Below are positions 1 through 7,107 of a stretch of 12,085 nucleotides of DNA, piece by piece; within the stretch, counting starts at the first letter, position 1, and each line of letters opens with the position of its first letter. Under the pieces are notes generated by a model, which worked only from the letters and a program-made list of their open reading frames with translations, did not search any database and was not told the DNA's origin. This stretch comes from Sphingomonas sp. UBA4766. Its GTDB lineage: Bacteria; Pseudomonadota; Alphaproteobacteria; Sphingomonadales; Sphingomonadaceae. The position numbers and the translations under genes are program-made. The stretch is taken from contig DHHS01000041.1 of NCBI GenBank assembly GCA_002403415.1, positions 2,546 through 14,630 on the forward strand. The letters are read 5' to 3'.

Positions 1-2
1 GG

Positions 3-5
3 CAT
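3..5 (-). other. possible start codon of a divergent minus-strand gene
   Basis: Read on the minus strand, positions 5-3 form an ATG, and a TAGTAT hexamer (17-12) lies 6 bases upstream of it, about where a -10 element of a leaderless transcript would sit. Only one codon and two bases of any such gene are inside the window, so its product cannot be seen. A divergently transcribed gene here would place the LexA-like box at 30-44 in its promoter. In this bacterial group a DNA-repair gene would be a natural candidate, but that is a guess. Confidence 0.2.
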
Positions 6-29
6 GGACCGATACTAGCAAGAGGGTTG

Positions 30-44
30 GAACATTAAAAGAAC
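30..44. promoter_or_regulatory. LexA (SOS) box candidate, GAAC-N7-GAAC
   Basis: The sequence reads GAAC, seven AT-rich bases (attaaaa), GAAC, i.e. GTTC-N7-GTTC on the other strand. This is the direct-repeat SOS box known for LexA in Alphaproteobacteria, as distinct from the CTGT-N8-ACAG palindrome of enterobacteria. The AT-rich spacer and the following 'at' also fit. It lies 100 bp before the YbjN-family gene and 25 bp from a possible divergent ATG at the window edge. Which of the two it controls cannot be decided from this window. Confidence 0.5.
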
Positions 45-86
45 ATACTGCGGATGATGGCGCACGCATTCAGCGCCGGGAGGTCT

Positions 87-114
87 TTGCCATCCCGGCA
101 TGATTCGGTATCAT
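87..114 (+). promoter_or_regulatory. candidate sigma-70 promoter for the YbjN-family gene
   Basis: TTGCCA (87-92), a 16-bp spacer and TATCAT (109-114) give a reasonable housekeeping -35/-10 pair. Transcription would start near 120, leaving a leader of about 23 nt that contains GAGGGG (132-137) before the ATG at 144. An inverted repeat, GCCGGGA (75-81) and TCCCGGC (93-99) with an 11-nt centre, brackets the -35 element. It could be an operator or simply chance in GC-rich DNA. Confidence 0.4.
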
Positions 115-143
115 CAGGGCCAACAAATTTTGAGGGGCAACTC

Positions 144-653
144 ATGCGCAAATTGCTTGTGGCGGGGATTTTAGCGGCGATGCTGGTCACGTCACCGGCG
201 CTGGCAGAGGATGAACTGCTTGACCTGTCGACGCCGGAGCTGGTGCAGGCTGCGGTGCAGGCGGCGGGATATAAGGCGACGCTCGAAAAGAATGACGATG
301 GCTCGCTTTACATCTTGAGCGCGGCAAACGGATCGAGCTTCACGATCGACCTGACCGATTGCAAGGCGTTGAAGTGCAGCGGGTTGAGTTTTCAAAGCTG
401 GTACAAGCCCGAGCCGATTTTTACGGCCGAGCTTACCAATCGTTGGAACGATACCAAGAAGTTTTTGCAAGTGTCGGTTAATCAGCGCGGCGAACTTCGC
501 GAATGGCTTTACGTAACAACGGTCGGGAAGCTGACCAAGGCCAATTTCGCCGACGTGATCGACTGGTACGTGTCGATGGATACCGAGCTCGCCAAGTTCC
601 TAAAGGAAGCGCGCGACGCCGCCGCCAAGAACATCCCCGCCGCCAAGAAATAG
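144..653 (+). CDS. secreted YbjN-domain protein
   Basis: The product is 169 residues long. It opens with a clear Sec signal peptide: RK at residues 2-3, a hydrophobic core, and a likely cleavage after ALA at residue 21. The mature part resembles the YbjN family, a fold related to type III secretion chaperones: an LVQAAVQAAGY helix (33-43), a strand-rich centre with two close cysteines (C73 and C78) that could form a periplasmic disulfide, and a C-terminal block around residues 130-160 (VTTVGKLTKANFADVIDWY) typical of alphaproteobacterial members. The biochemical role of the family is not established. The ATG at 144 is chosen over one at 54 because GAGGGG lies 6 bases before it and the signal peptide begins there. 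The gene is monocistronic, and its stop is 1 bp from the convergent moaB stop with no terminator hairpin between them. Confidence 0.8.
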   Translation: MRKLLVAGILAAMLVTSPALAEDELLDLSTPELVQAAVQAAGYKATLEKNDDGSLYILSAANGSSFTIDLTDCKALKCSGLSFQSWYKPEPIFTAELTNRWNDTKKFLQVSVNQRGELREWLYVTTVGKLTKANFADVIDWYVSMDTELAKFLKEARDAAAKNIPAAKK

Positions 654-654
654 C

Positions 655-1182
655 TTAACGTTCCATCAGGCGCGGCATCAGCTCGACGAAATTGCACGGG
701 CGGTGGCGGCTGTCGAGCTGATCGCGCAAAATGCCGTCCCAGCCGTCCTTCACAGCGCCGGTCGAGCCGGGCAGCGCAAAGATATAGGTGCCGCGCGCAA
801 CGCAAGCGCAGGCGCGCGATTGCACAGTCGAGGTGCCGATCGTCTGAAAGCTAAGCCAGCGAAACAGCTCGCCAAAGCCGGGGATCATCTTGTCCGCGAC
901 GCGTTCCACGGCTTCGGGCGTGACGTCGCGGCCGGTCACGCCGGTGCCGCCGGTGGTGATGACACAATCGACGCCAGGATCGTCGATCCAGCCGTTAAGC
1001 ACCACCACGATCGTGTCGACATCGTCGCGCACAATCCGCCGGTCGGCCAGCACATGCCCCGCCTCGCTGAACCGCGCGATCAGCGTGTCACCCGACCGGT
1101 CATCGGCCAGACCGCGCGTGTCCGACACCGTCAGCACCGCAATTCGCACGGGCAGAAACACGCTGTTTGGATCAATTGGCAA
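655..1182 (-). CDS. moaB: molybdenum cofactor biosynthesis protein B (MoaB/MogA family)
   Basis: This 175-residue protein has the MoaB/MogA fold that binds molybdopterin; MogA-type members adenylylate it before molybdate insertion. The visible signature is complete: an N-terminal PIDPNSVFLPVRIAVLTVSDTR (2-23), the TTGGTG-VTGRD loop (76-86) with the conserved aspartate D86, and ALPGSTGAV (136-144), which closes the pterin site. Length is typical. The start is set at a TTG (1182-1180) because family members begin with PxDPxxxFxPL, and the longer open frame (to 1320) only shadows the upstream gene. GGGGA lies about 7 bases upstream of the TTG. The start overlaps the last 11 bp of the lytic transglycosylase gene, so translation is probably coupled and MoaB is the third gene of the minus-strand operon. 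No other molybdopterin gene is nearby. Confidence 0.9.
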   Translation of the reverse strand: MPIDPNSVFLPVRIAVLTVSDTRGLADDRSGDTLIARFSEAGHVLADRRIVRDDVDTIVVVLNGWIDDPGVDCVITTGGTGVTGRDVTPEAVERVADKMIPGFGELFRWLSFQTIGTSTVQSRACACVARGTYIFALPGSTGAVKDGWDGILRDQLDSRHRPCNFVELMPRLMER

Positions 1183-2950
1183 GCGGGTTCCCCGGACGGC
1201 TTTCCGAGCTGTTCTCCACCCGCACCGCGCTTGGTCCCGAAAGTCCGGGAAAGCGCGGCCATAGCCCCTGTGCGAGCGCGGCCCGGCTGGGCGAGGCGGC
1301 GCGACCCTGTGCGCGTTCATAGACCCAGTAATTGCGCAGCACCGTCACGACATAGCCGCGCGTCTCCCAGTAGGGAATGCTTTCGATATAGAGCAGCGGG
1401 TCACCGCCGTCGCGGATGGTCGTGTTCCATGCCGCAACCGGGGTCGGCCCCGCATTATAGGCGGCAATCACTTTGGGCAGCAGCCCGCCCGTGCCGCCCG
1501 AATCGCGGAGCAGCTCAAGATAGCTTTGGCCGATTTCGATATTCGTCTCCGGCCGCGCCAGCGCCGACCGGTTGATTTGAACCCCCCTGGCGCGGGCAAT
1601 GTCGGTGGCGGCGGCCGGGCGGACCTGCATCAGGCCAAAGGCGCCGGCCGTGCTCAGCGCATCGGTGCGGAAATTCGATTCCTGGAGCGTGTGCGCATAG
1701 ACTAGGGCCTTGTCCACGCGCCAGCCGCCATCGGGGGTCCAGCCGGGGGCGGGATAGCGCGCCTCCACCGGCGCGGTGGCACCGACGGGAGCATTATGCG
1801 CCAGCCAGATCTGGGCGCTGGGCAGGTTGAGCGCCTGAGCCAGCCGGACCAGCGCGGGGTAATCGCGCGCATCGCCGATCCGGGCTTGTCGCTTCAACAG
1901 TTCGCCAGCGAGATGGGTCTCGCCAATCTCGGCAAGCGCGGCGGCGCTGCGCACATTCGGGCGACGTTCGAGCGTTTGCCAGTCACTGTTTGTCCGCGCC
2001 GCGCTGGCCGGGTTGGGTGCGTCCTTCAGCCCCAGCGATTGGCGCGCGAGCAGGCCGTAAAATGTCTCATCATACTGGGCGGCGCTGCGTAGTTTGGCGT
2101 CGATCCGCTCGGGCCGGGCGCATCGCATGTCGGCGCGCGCGCCCCAGAACAAGCCAGCTGCGCGCATATCGGAATCGTCAGCACGCGCGGCGACCCGCTC
2201 GAAGGCAGCAGCCGCGGCGGCGCAATCCGCGCTGCGCCAGGCGGCAAGCCCGGTCGTCCATTCGGCCTGCACAGCCCAGTCGCCGGTGCCGGTCGCAGCC
2301 TTGGCCGCCATTGCGCGCGCATTCGCATCATCGCCCGCCAGATAATAGATCCACGCAATTTTTTGCTGCCATTCGGTCAGCGCATCGGCGCTGAGGCCGG
2401 GCGTTGCCTCGAGCAGCGCTTGCGCCTCGGCACCGCGATCCTCCTTGATGAAGGGCTGCATCGCCTGGGCGAGGGTGGCGGCGGCGGCATCGCTGCTCAG
2501 GCTGCGGGCGCGCTTGCGGGCCGGGGCGCCGCGCTGCCACGTCATGGCTTGCACATAGGGTAGAGCGGGCAGCGTCGTTGCCCCGCGCGCCTTTGCCAGT
2601 CGCGCCAGCGCCTCTGCCTGCGGCAATTCGGGCGCGTCGTTCAGCAATTGTTGGATATCGGCAAGCTCGGCCCTGGGCGAGCCCTTGGCGGTCAGGATCT
2701 CGGCCAGTGCCACGCCGTGGAGCGGCCCCGGCTTCATCGCGGCAAGCGCGAGCCGTGCCTCGGTCCAGCGCGCGGCGTGAATATGGTCGAACACGGCGCG
2801 ATAGCCGCCTCGCTGGTCGCGATCGAGCGTTGGCGGCACGATATCCGACCGCAGCGCTCGCGCCTCGATCGCGGGCGGATCGCCGGGGCCACCGGCAAGT
2901 GCTGCCCCCGACCATAGTGCGACCAGAACAGCGCCTGCGACCCGTTTCAC
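1172..2950 (-). CDS. soluble lytic murein transglycosylase (SLT family)
   Basis: This 592-residue periplasmic enzyme cleaves the MurNAc-GlcNAc bond of peptidoglycan to give 1,6-anhydro ends. The N terminus is a signal peptide (KR, hydrophobic core, cleavage after AALA at about residue 19). Residues about 40-400 form a long alanine-rich alpha-helical stretch like the ring-forming U/L superhelix of Slt70. The C-terminal catalytic domain carries the glutamate in LQESNF (E424), then AFGLMQV (437-443) and AYNAGP (497-502), all diagnostic of family 1 transglycosylases. Length is close to Slt70-like proteins. The start codon is GTG (2950-2948), sharing GTGA with the stop of the upstream glycosylase gene. 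The tail overlaps the moaB start by 11 bp. The gene sits in the middle of a tightly coupled three-gene operon whose products have no obvious shared pathway. Confidence 0.92.
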   Translation of the reverse strand: MKRVAGAVLVALWSGAALAGGPGDPPAIEARALRSDIVPPTLDRDQRGGYRAVFDHIHAARWTEARLALAAMKPGPLHGVALAEILTAKGSPRAELADIQQLLNDAPELPQAEALARLAKARGATTLPALPYVQAMTWQRGAPARKRARSLSSDAAAATLAQAMQPFIKEDRGAEAQALLEATPGLSADALTEWQQKIAWIYYLAGDDANARAMAAKAATGTGDWAVQAEWTTGLAAWRSADCAAAAAAFERVAARADDSDMRAAGLFWGARADMRCARPERIDAKLRSAAQYDETFYGLLARQSLGLKDAPNPASAARTNSDWQTLERRPNVRSAAALAEIGETHLAGELLKRQARIGDARDYPALVRLAQALNLPSAQIWLAHNAPVGATAPVEARYPAPGWTPDGGWRVDKALVYAHTLQESNFRTDALSTAGAFGLMQVRPAAATDIARARGVQINRSALARPETNIEIGQSYLELLRDSGGTGGLLPKVIAAYNAGPTPVAAWNTTIRDGGDPLLYIESIPYWETRGYVVTVLRNYWVYERAQGRAASPSRAALAQGLWPRFPGLSGPSAVRVENSSESRPGNPLAN

Positions 2951-3714
2951 ATCAGCCCCTTCATCACCAGTTGGAGGTCGTTCCAGGCCTCTGCCTTTGC
3001 GGCGGGCCGTTCGAGCAGGAACCTCGGGCTGAAACTCGCCACTGCCCTGATGCCGCGTTGATCGACCTGATTGGCCCGATTTTGTGGGCGATCAAGGTTA
3101 ACGCTATGTAAAATGCCCCGCGCGCCGACCATTTCGGTCCCAAGGATCGCACGGCTCGACGCATTGCCGAAGACCAATACACATTTTGGCGCGGCAAGCC
3201 TGACATGAGTTCGCGCAACCACCGCCAGCATTGCCTCATCCGCACCGGTCAGTCGGCCCGACAACGGTCGCGCCACGCAATAGGGCACCAGATAGATTGA
3301 GCGGCGATTACGACCGATGGCGGCGAGCATTCGGTCAAACAGCGCACCCGCTGGGCCGCTGAGCAAGGTGCCGGGCTGATCCTCGCGCTCTGGCATGTCG
3401 ATCATCACCATCAGCGGCGCGGTTGCCACCCCCTGTGCCCCGATGCGCGTGCCCGGCCACTGGCCATCGGGGGCCGTGGGCCCCAGCCGCCACGTTTCGA
3501 ACGCCGCCAGTGTATCGGGCAGGTCGGGCGCGGCCAGTGTGGCAGGGCGCGCACGCCCGCCCGATAACGAGGCTGCTCGCGCGGGCGGCGCGAGCCAATT
3601 GCGCGGCGCTTCGTCGATCAGCGCGTCAACGCCCGCCTCACCCCACCAGTCGAGCGCGCTGAGGACAAGGCTTGCCCCCGTTGCCGTATCGATTTTCTGC
3701 ACCATTCCCATCAT
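2947..3714 (-). CDS. divergent uracil-DNA glycosylase superfamily protein
   Basis: This 255-residue protein resembles family 4 (FeS) uracil-DNA glycosylases, which remove uracil from DNA. Visible matches are GPAGALFDRMLAAIG (120-134), IYLVPYCVARP (140-150, aligning with the usual N-x-V-K-C-R-P), AAPKCVLVFG (174-183) and a C-terminal PRFLLERPAAKAEAWNDLQ block (230-248). Several key positions differ. The GEAPG water-activating motif reads IDMPE (105-109), the HP of the leucine-loop motif reads SP (S229-P230), and the protein has only two cysteines (C146 and C178), so the classic four-cysteine cluster is absent. Sphingomonad relatives that I recall share the IDMPE-type motif. ATGs at 3714, 3711 and 3705 are possible starts; none has a good ribosome-binding site, which fits a leaderless message. 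It is the first gene of the operon. Family membership is fairly sure; enzymatic activity is not. Confidence 0.7.
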   Translation of the reverse strand: MMGMVQKIDTATGASLVLSALDWWGEAGVDALIDEAPRNWLAPPARAASLSGGRARPATLAAPDLPDTLAAFETWRLGPTAPDGQWPGTRIGAQGVATAPLMVMIDMPEREDQPGTLLSGPAGALFDRMLAAIGRNRRSIYLVPYCVARPLSGRLTGADEAMLAVVARTHVRLAAPKCVLVFGNASSRAILGTEMVGARGILHSVNLDRPQNRANQVDQRGIRAVASFSPRFLLERPAAKAEAWNDLQLVMKGLM

Positions 3715-3717
3715 TGC

Positions 3718-3747
3718 TATAGACGTTAGTGTTGACGTTGGGGTCAA
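3718..3747 (-). promoter_or_regulatory. candidate promoter of the glycosylase-transglycosylase-moaB operon
   Basis: On the minus strand TTGACC (3747-3742), an 18-bp spacer and TCTATA (3723-3718) resemble a sigma-70 promoter. Transcription would begin near 3711, on or beside the ATGATG that starts the glycosylase gene. No Shine-Dalgarno sequence precedes these ATGs, so the message may be leaderless. The -35 element forms one arm of a TTGAC-N6-GTCAA inverted repeat. Confidence 0.4.
3732..3747. repeat. TTGAC-N6-GTCAA inverted repeat, possible operator
   Basis: TTGAC (3732-3736) and GTCAA (3743-3747) are perfect 5-bp arms around a 6-bp centre. The repeat lies in the divergent intergenic region and overlaps the putative -35 of the minus-strand operon. 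GACGTT also occurs twice, 12 bp apart (3722-3727 and 3734-3739). A dimeric regulator site is possible, but short repeats like this also arise by chance and no specific regulator can be named. Confidence 0.3.
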
Positions 3748-3776
3748 TTGTTGGGCACGCCGTGACAGGATAAACC
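3748..3776 (+). promoter_or_regulatory. weak candidate promoter for the ETF-QO gene
   Basis: TTGTTG (3748-3753), a 17-bp spacer and TAAACC (3771-3776) are the best-spaced -35/-10 pair I can find between the divergent starts on the plus strand. The -10 match is poor. It would give a leader of about 58 nt containing AGGAG (3831-3835). Confidence 0.22.
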
Positions 3777-3841
3777 GTGGTCATAGCGCGACAACGGGTC
3801 GGGGCGGCGGCGCGAAGGGCGCTGCGAGACAGGAGTGGGTG

Positions 3842-5497
3842 ATGAGCGAACGCGAGTCGATGCCGTATGATGTGGTGATTGTGGGCGCGGGGCCAGCCGG
3901 GCTTGGCGCGGCGATCCGGCTGAAACAACTGGCGAATGCGGCGGGCAGCGAGCTGTCGGTGTGCGTACTCGAAAAAGGGTCAGAGGTCGGCGCGCACATT
4001 CTGTCAGGCGCAGTGGTCGATCCCAAGGCCCTGGATGAATTGCTCCCCGATTGGCGCGACATGGGCTGTCCGATGGCGCAGACGCCGGTGACCGCCAACC
4101 ACCATTGGATTCTGACACGCAAGGGGCATTACAGCGTGCCCCACTGGTTGCTGCCCAGCTTTCTGAACAACAAGGGCACATACACAGGCAGCCTGGGGAG
4201 CCTGTGCCGTTGGCTTGCTGAACAGGCGGAAGGGTTGGGGGTGGAGATTTTCCCCGGCTTTGCCGCCGCCGAAATCCTGTTCAATGATGACGGTTCGGTA
4301 AAGGGCGTGGCGACCGGCGACATGGGCGTCGCGCGCGATGGCACGCGCAAGCCCGATTACCAGCCGGGCCTCGAACTCCATGCCAAATACACGTTTTTCG
4401 CTGAGGGGGTGCGCGGCCACCTTTCAAAGCAGCTCATCGCGCGCTTCGATCTGGCGCGCGATTGCGAGCCGCAGGTCTATGGGATCGGGATCAAGGAATT
4501 GTGGGACATTGCGCCCGAAAAGCACCATCCCGGCCATGTGCTGCACACACAGGGGTGGCCGCTCGACAATAATGCGAACGGCGGGGCCTTCTTGTATCAT
4601 CAGGCGAACGGGCAGGTCGCCCTCGGGCTGGTGACTTGGCTAAGCTACAAAAATCCTCACCTCTCGCCGTTTCAGGAAATGCAGCGGTGGAAGACGCACC
4701 CAGCGATTGCATCGCTGCTTGAGGGCGGCAAGCGTGTCTCCTATGGCGCGCGCGCGATCAGCGATGGCGGGTTGCAAGCCATCCCCAAACTGGTGTTTCC
4801 GGGCGGCGCGCTGATCGGCTGTTCGGCGGGTTTTCTCAACGTTCCGCGGATCAAGGGCAGCCACACCGCGATGAAATCGGGGATGATGGCGGCAGAGGCC
4901 GCCTTTGCCGCGATCGCTGCGGGTCGGGCGAGCGACGAGCTTGAGGCCTATCCGGCGGCGTTTGAGACAAGCTGGGTTCACAAGGAATTGTCGATTGTCC
5001 GCAATGCCTTGCCCCTCATCGAAAAATTCGGGATGATCGCCGGGGCGGCGCTGGCCTCGGCGACGATGTGGCTGGAAAGCTGGGGGATCAAAATGCCCTT
5101 CACGCTGGGCCATCACGCCAATCATGACGAGTTGTGGCGGGCCGATCTGATGCCAAAGATCGACTATCCCAAGCCCGATGGCGTGTTGACCTTTGATCGG
5201 CTGTCGTCGGTGTTCCTGTCCAACACCAACCATGCCGAGGATCAGCCGATCCACCTGACGCTCAAGGACGCAGACGTGCCGATTGCGCACAACCTGCCGC
5301 TGTATGACGAACCGGCGCAGCGTTATTGTCCGGCCGGTGTGTATGAGGTGGTCGATGCGGACAAGGGGGCGCCGCGCTTTGTTATCAATGCGCAAAACTG
5401 CGTTCATTGCAAAACCTGCGACATCAAGGATCCGACCCAGAACATCAACTGGGTCGTGCCCGAAGGCGGTGGAGGCCCCAATTATCCCAATATGTAA
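3842..5497 (+). CDS. electron transfer flavoprotein-ubiquinone oxidoreductase (ETF-QO)
   Basis: ETF-QO is an inner-membrane iron-sulfur flavoprotein that takes electrons from reduced ETF, fed by acyl-CoA and related dehydrogenases, and passes them to ubiquinone. The 551-residue length fits the family. The FAD-binding GAGPAG is at residues 15-20 (within YDVVIVGAGPAGLGAA), followed by VLEKGSEVGAHILSGAV and, near the middle, a GCSAGFLNVPRIKGSHTAMKSG-like block typical of the quinone-proximal FAD region. The C-terminal ferredoxin-like part has four cysteines, C496, C520, C523 and C526 (CPAGVYE, then CVHCKTCDIKDP), for one 4Fe-4S cluster. The ATG at 3842 is supported by AGGAG six bases upstream and by the FAD motif position. 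The frame is open back to 3395, but that part only mirrors the opposite-strand glycosylase gene. No etfA or etfB is in the window. Confidence 0.95.
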   Translation: MSERESMPYDVVIVGAGPAGLGAAIRLKQLANAAGSELSVCVLEKGSEVGAHILSGAVVDPKALDELLPDWRDMGCPMAQTPVTANHHWILTRKGHYSVPHWLLPSFLNNKGTYTGSLGSLCRWLAEQAEGLGVEIFPGFAAAEILFNDDGSVKGVATGDMGVARDGTRKPDYQPGLELHAKYTFFAEGVRGHLSKQLIARFDLARDCEPQVYGIGIKELWDIAPEKHHPGHVLHTQGWPLDNNANGGAFLYHQANGQVALGLVTWLSYKNPHLSPFQEMQRWKTHPAIASLLEGGKRVSYGARAISDGGLQAIPKLVFPGGALIGCSAGFLNVPRIKGSHTAMKSGMMAAEAAFAAIAAGRASDELEAYPAAFETSWVHKELSIVRNALPLIEKFGMIAGAALASATMWLESWGIKMPFTLGHHANHDELWRADLMPKIDYPKPDGVLTFDRLSSVFLSNTNHAEDQPIHLTLKDADVPIAHNLPLYDEPAQRYCPAGVYEVVDADKGAPRFVINAQNCVHCKTCDIKDPTQNINWVVPEGGGGPNYPNM

Positions 5498-7106
5498 GGT
5501 TGTTGCGCGTTTACTGACGATTGCAGCGCTGGCGTTTGCGTCCCCGGCGGCGGCGATGGGCGATGCGGGCGAGCTCGCCGCCTATGTCCGTGCCCGCGCC
5601 GCCGATGCCGATGGCCAGAGCGCGCGGGCAGCGGCCGATTATGCGCGGGCGCTGAACGGCGCGCCTGACAACGTCGTGATCGCGATCCGCGCCTATCGCG
5701 CCGGGTTGCAGGCGGGGGATACAGCCCTTGTCGAACAGGCCCGCAAATTGCTGGACGCAGCAGATGTCGGCCCGCGCGATACTGCAGTGCTGGCGCTGGC
5801 GCAGGCGTTGAGTATTGGCGATCGCACGGCGCGCGATGCGGCGCTTGCCCGCATTGCCGATGGGCCCTTAAGTTTTCTTGCCCCGGCGCTCCGGGCATGG
5901 ACGCTGGTGGAGGGAGCGCCGGATCGCGCGCTCGCGGTGCTGGCCGCCGCGCCGCGCCGTTCGGTTGGCGCCCGCTATGTAACCGAGGCGCGCTCGCTGA
6001 TCCTGATTGCCGCAGGGCAGCAGCAAGCGGGGCTGACCGCGCTGCGCGCGGCGTCGACAGGCCGGAATGGCGATTTTTCGTTGCGGGCCACGGCGGCGCA
6101 ATTGCTTGCGGCGCGCGGTACGATCGACGAAGCGCGGCTGTTGTTCGCAGGCGGGGAGGCGGCGGTGGGCGACGCCGTACTTCGGCTGGCAGCGGCGGAG
6201 CCAATGACCGATCCGGCGCGGTTGGGCATTGCCCGCCTGCTCGCCAGCCTCGCGCACGACGTTGCCGAGGGGGAAACCGCTATCCTGGCGATCGCGCTGG
6301 TGCGGGCGGCACTTATTCTGAAGCCCGGCGATCCCCCGGCGCTGCTCGCGCTGGCGCAGGCACTTGCCGAGGAAGGCGCATCGGCCCAAGCGCTATCGGC
6401 GCTTGACCAAGTCGGCACCGACAGTCCCTGGTTCGCCGCGCAACAGGATGTGCGTATCGCGGTGCTGGCGCGTGCCGGGCGATCGGCGGAAGCGCTCGCG
6501 CTCGCGTTGCCGCTGGCACGGGCAGACGTTGGTGATGCGACCGCGCATCGCCGTGTGGGCGACTTGTTGATGGCTAGCGACCGGTTTGCCGATGCGGGGG
6601 CCAGCTATCGCCGCGCGATCGAGCGGGCGGGGACCGGTGCAGGCTGGCGCCTCTATCTTCAGGCCGGGGGGGCGTTTGACCGCGCGGGTCGCTGGAGTGA
6701 TGCAGCGCCCTTGATCGAGCGTGCCGTCGAACTTGCCCCTGACGAGCCGGTGGCGCTGAATTATCTGGGCTATGGCCTGTTGGAAAATAGGGGCGACCGC
6801 GCGCGCGCGACACGGTTGCTCGAACGCGCGCTGGCGCTGCGGCCCGATGACGGGTCGATCCTCGATTCGCTCGGATGGTGCTATTTCGTGACCGGGGACT
6901 TGCCGCGCGCGCTGCCCTTGCTGGAGCGGGCCGCCGCGCAATCGCCGGATAATGCAACGATCAACGACCATCTGGGGGATGCCTATTGGCGGGCGGGGCG
7001 GCATTTCGAGGCGCGCTATGCCTGGGGCGCGGCAAAGGGAGTTGCGACCGGTGATGACGAAGCGCGCATTGCCGCCAAGATCAACGGCGCACCCGGATCG
7101 CAATGA
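5469..7106 (+). CDS. exported TPR (tetratricopeptide repeat) protein, start uncertain
   Basis: A protein of about 545 residues if it starts at the GTG used here. Repeated helix pairs with TPR spacing fill most of it. The last three, roughly residues 430-525, are unmistakable: ALNYLGYGLLENRGD, then LALRPDDGSILDSLGWCYF, then SPDNATINDHLGDAYWRAG. TPRs are protein-protein scaffolds, so no reaction can be assigned; relatives are thought to be periplasmic or outer-membrane associated. A signal-peptide-like run (VVARLLTIAALAFASPAAA, 5499-5555) precedes the repeats, yet no ATG, GTG or TTG in frame lies just before it. The options are the GTG at 5469, inside the ETF-QO gene (29-bp overlap, AAGG only 2 bases away); a rare start such as CTG at 5514; or the ATG at 5556, which would lose the signal peptide. 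The C terminus ends 1 bp before ispE. Confidence 0.8.
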   Translation: MEAPIIPICKVVARLLTIAALAFASPAAAMGDAGELAAYVRARAADADGQSARAAADYARALNGAPDNVVIAIRAYRAGLQAGDTALVEQARKLLDAADVGPRDTAVLALAQALSIGDRTARDAALARIADGPLSFLAPALRAWTLVEGAPDRALAVLAAAPRRSVGARYVTEARSLILIAAGQQQAGLTALRAASTGRNGDFSLRATAAQLLAARGTIDEARLLFAGGEAAVGDAVLRLAAAEPMTDPARLGIARLLASLAHDVAEGETAILAIALVRAALILKPGDPPALLALAQALAEEGASAQALSALDQVGTDSPWFAAQQDVRIAVLARAGRSAEALALALPLARADVGDATAHRRVGDLLMASDRFADAGASYRRAIERAGTGAGWRLYLQAGGAFDRAGRWSDAAPLIERAVELAPDEPVALNYLGYGLLENRGDRARATRLLERALALRPDDGSILDSLGWCYFVTGDLPRALPLLERAAAQSPDNATINDHLGDAYWRAGRHFEARYAWGAAKGVATGDDEARIAAKINGAPGSQ

Positions 7107-7107
7107 G

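Noticed and set aside
54..143. Thirty extra residues in front of the YbjN-family protein
   Set aside because: The ATG at 144 has a good ribosome-binding site and begins a standard signal peptide; the extension would bury it.
1183..1320. Longer N terminus for MoaB
   Set aside because: The extra 46 residues do not resemble MoaB and simply mirror the transglycosylase coding strand in another frame.
3395..3841. N-terminal extension of ETF-QO, or a fusion
   Set aside because: The frame is open only because it is antisense to the glycosylase gene; the FAD motif belongs near the N terminus and AGGAG marks the start at 3842.
4640..5407. 255-codon open frame antisense to ETF-QO
   Set aside because: No recognisable motifs and no supporting start signal; long antisense frames are expected in GC-rich coding DNA.
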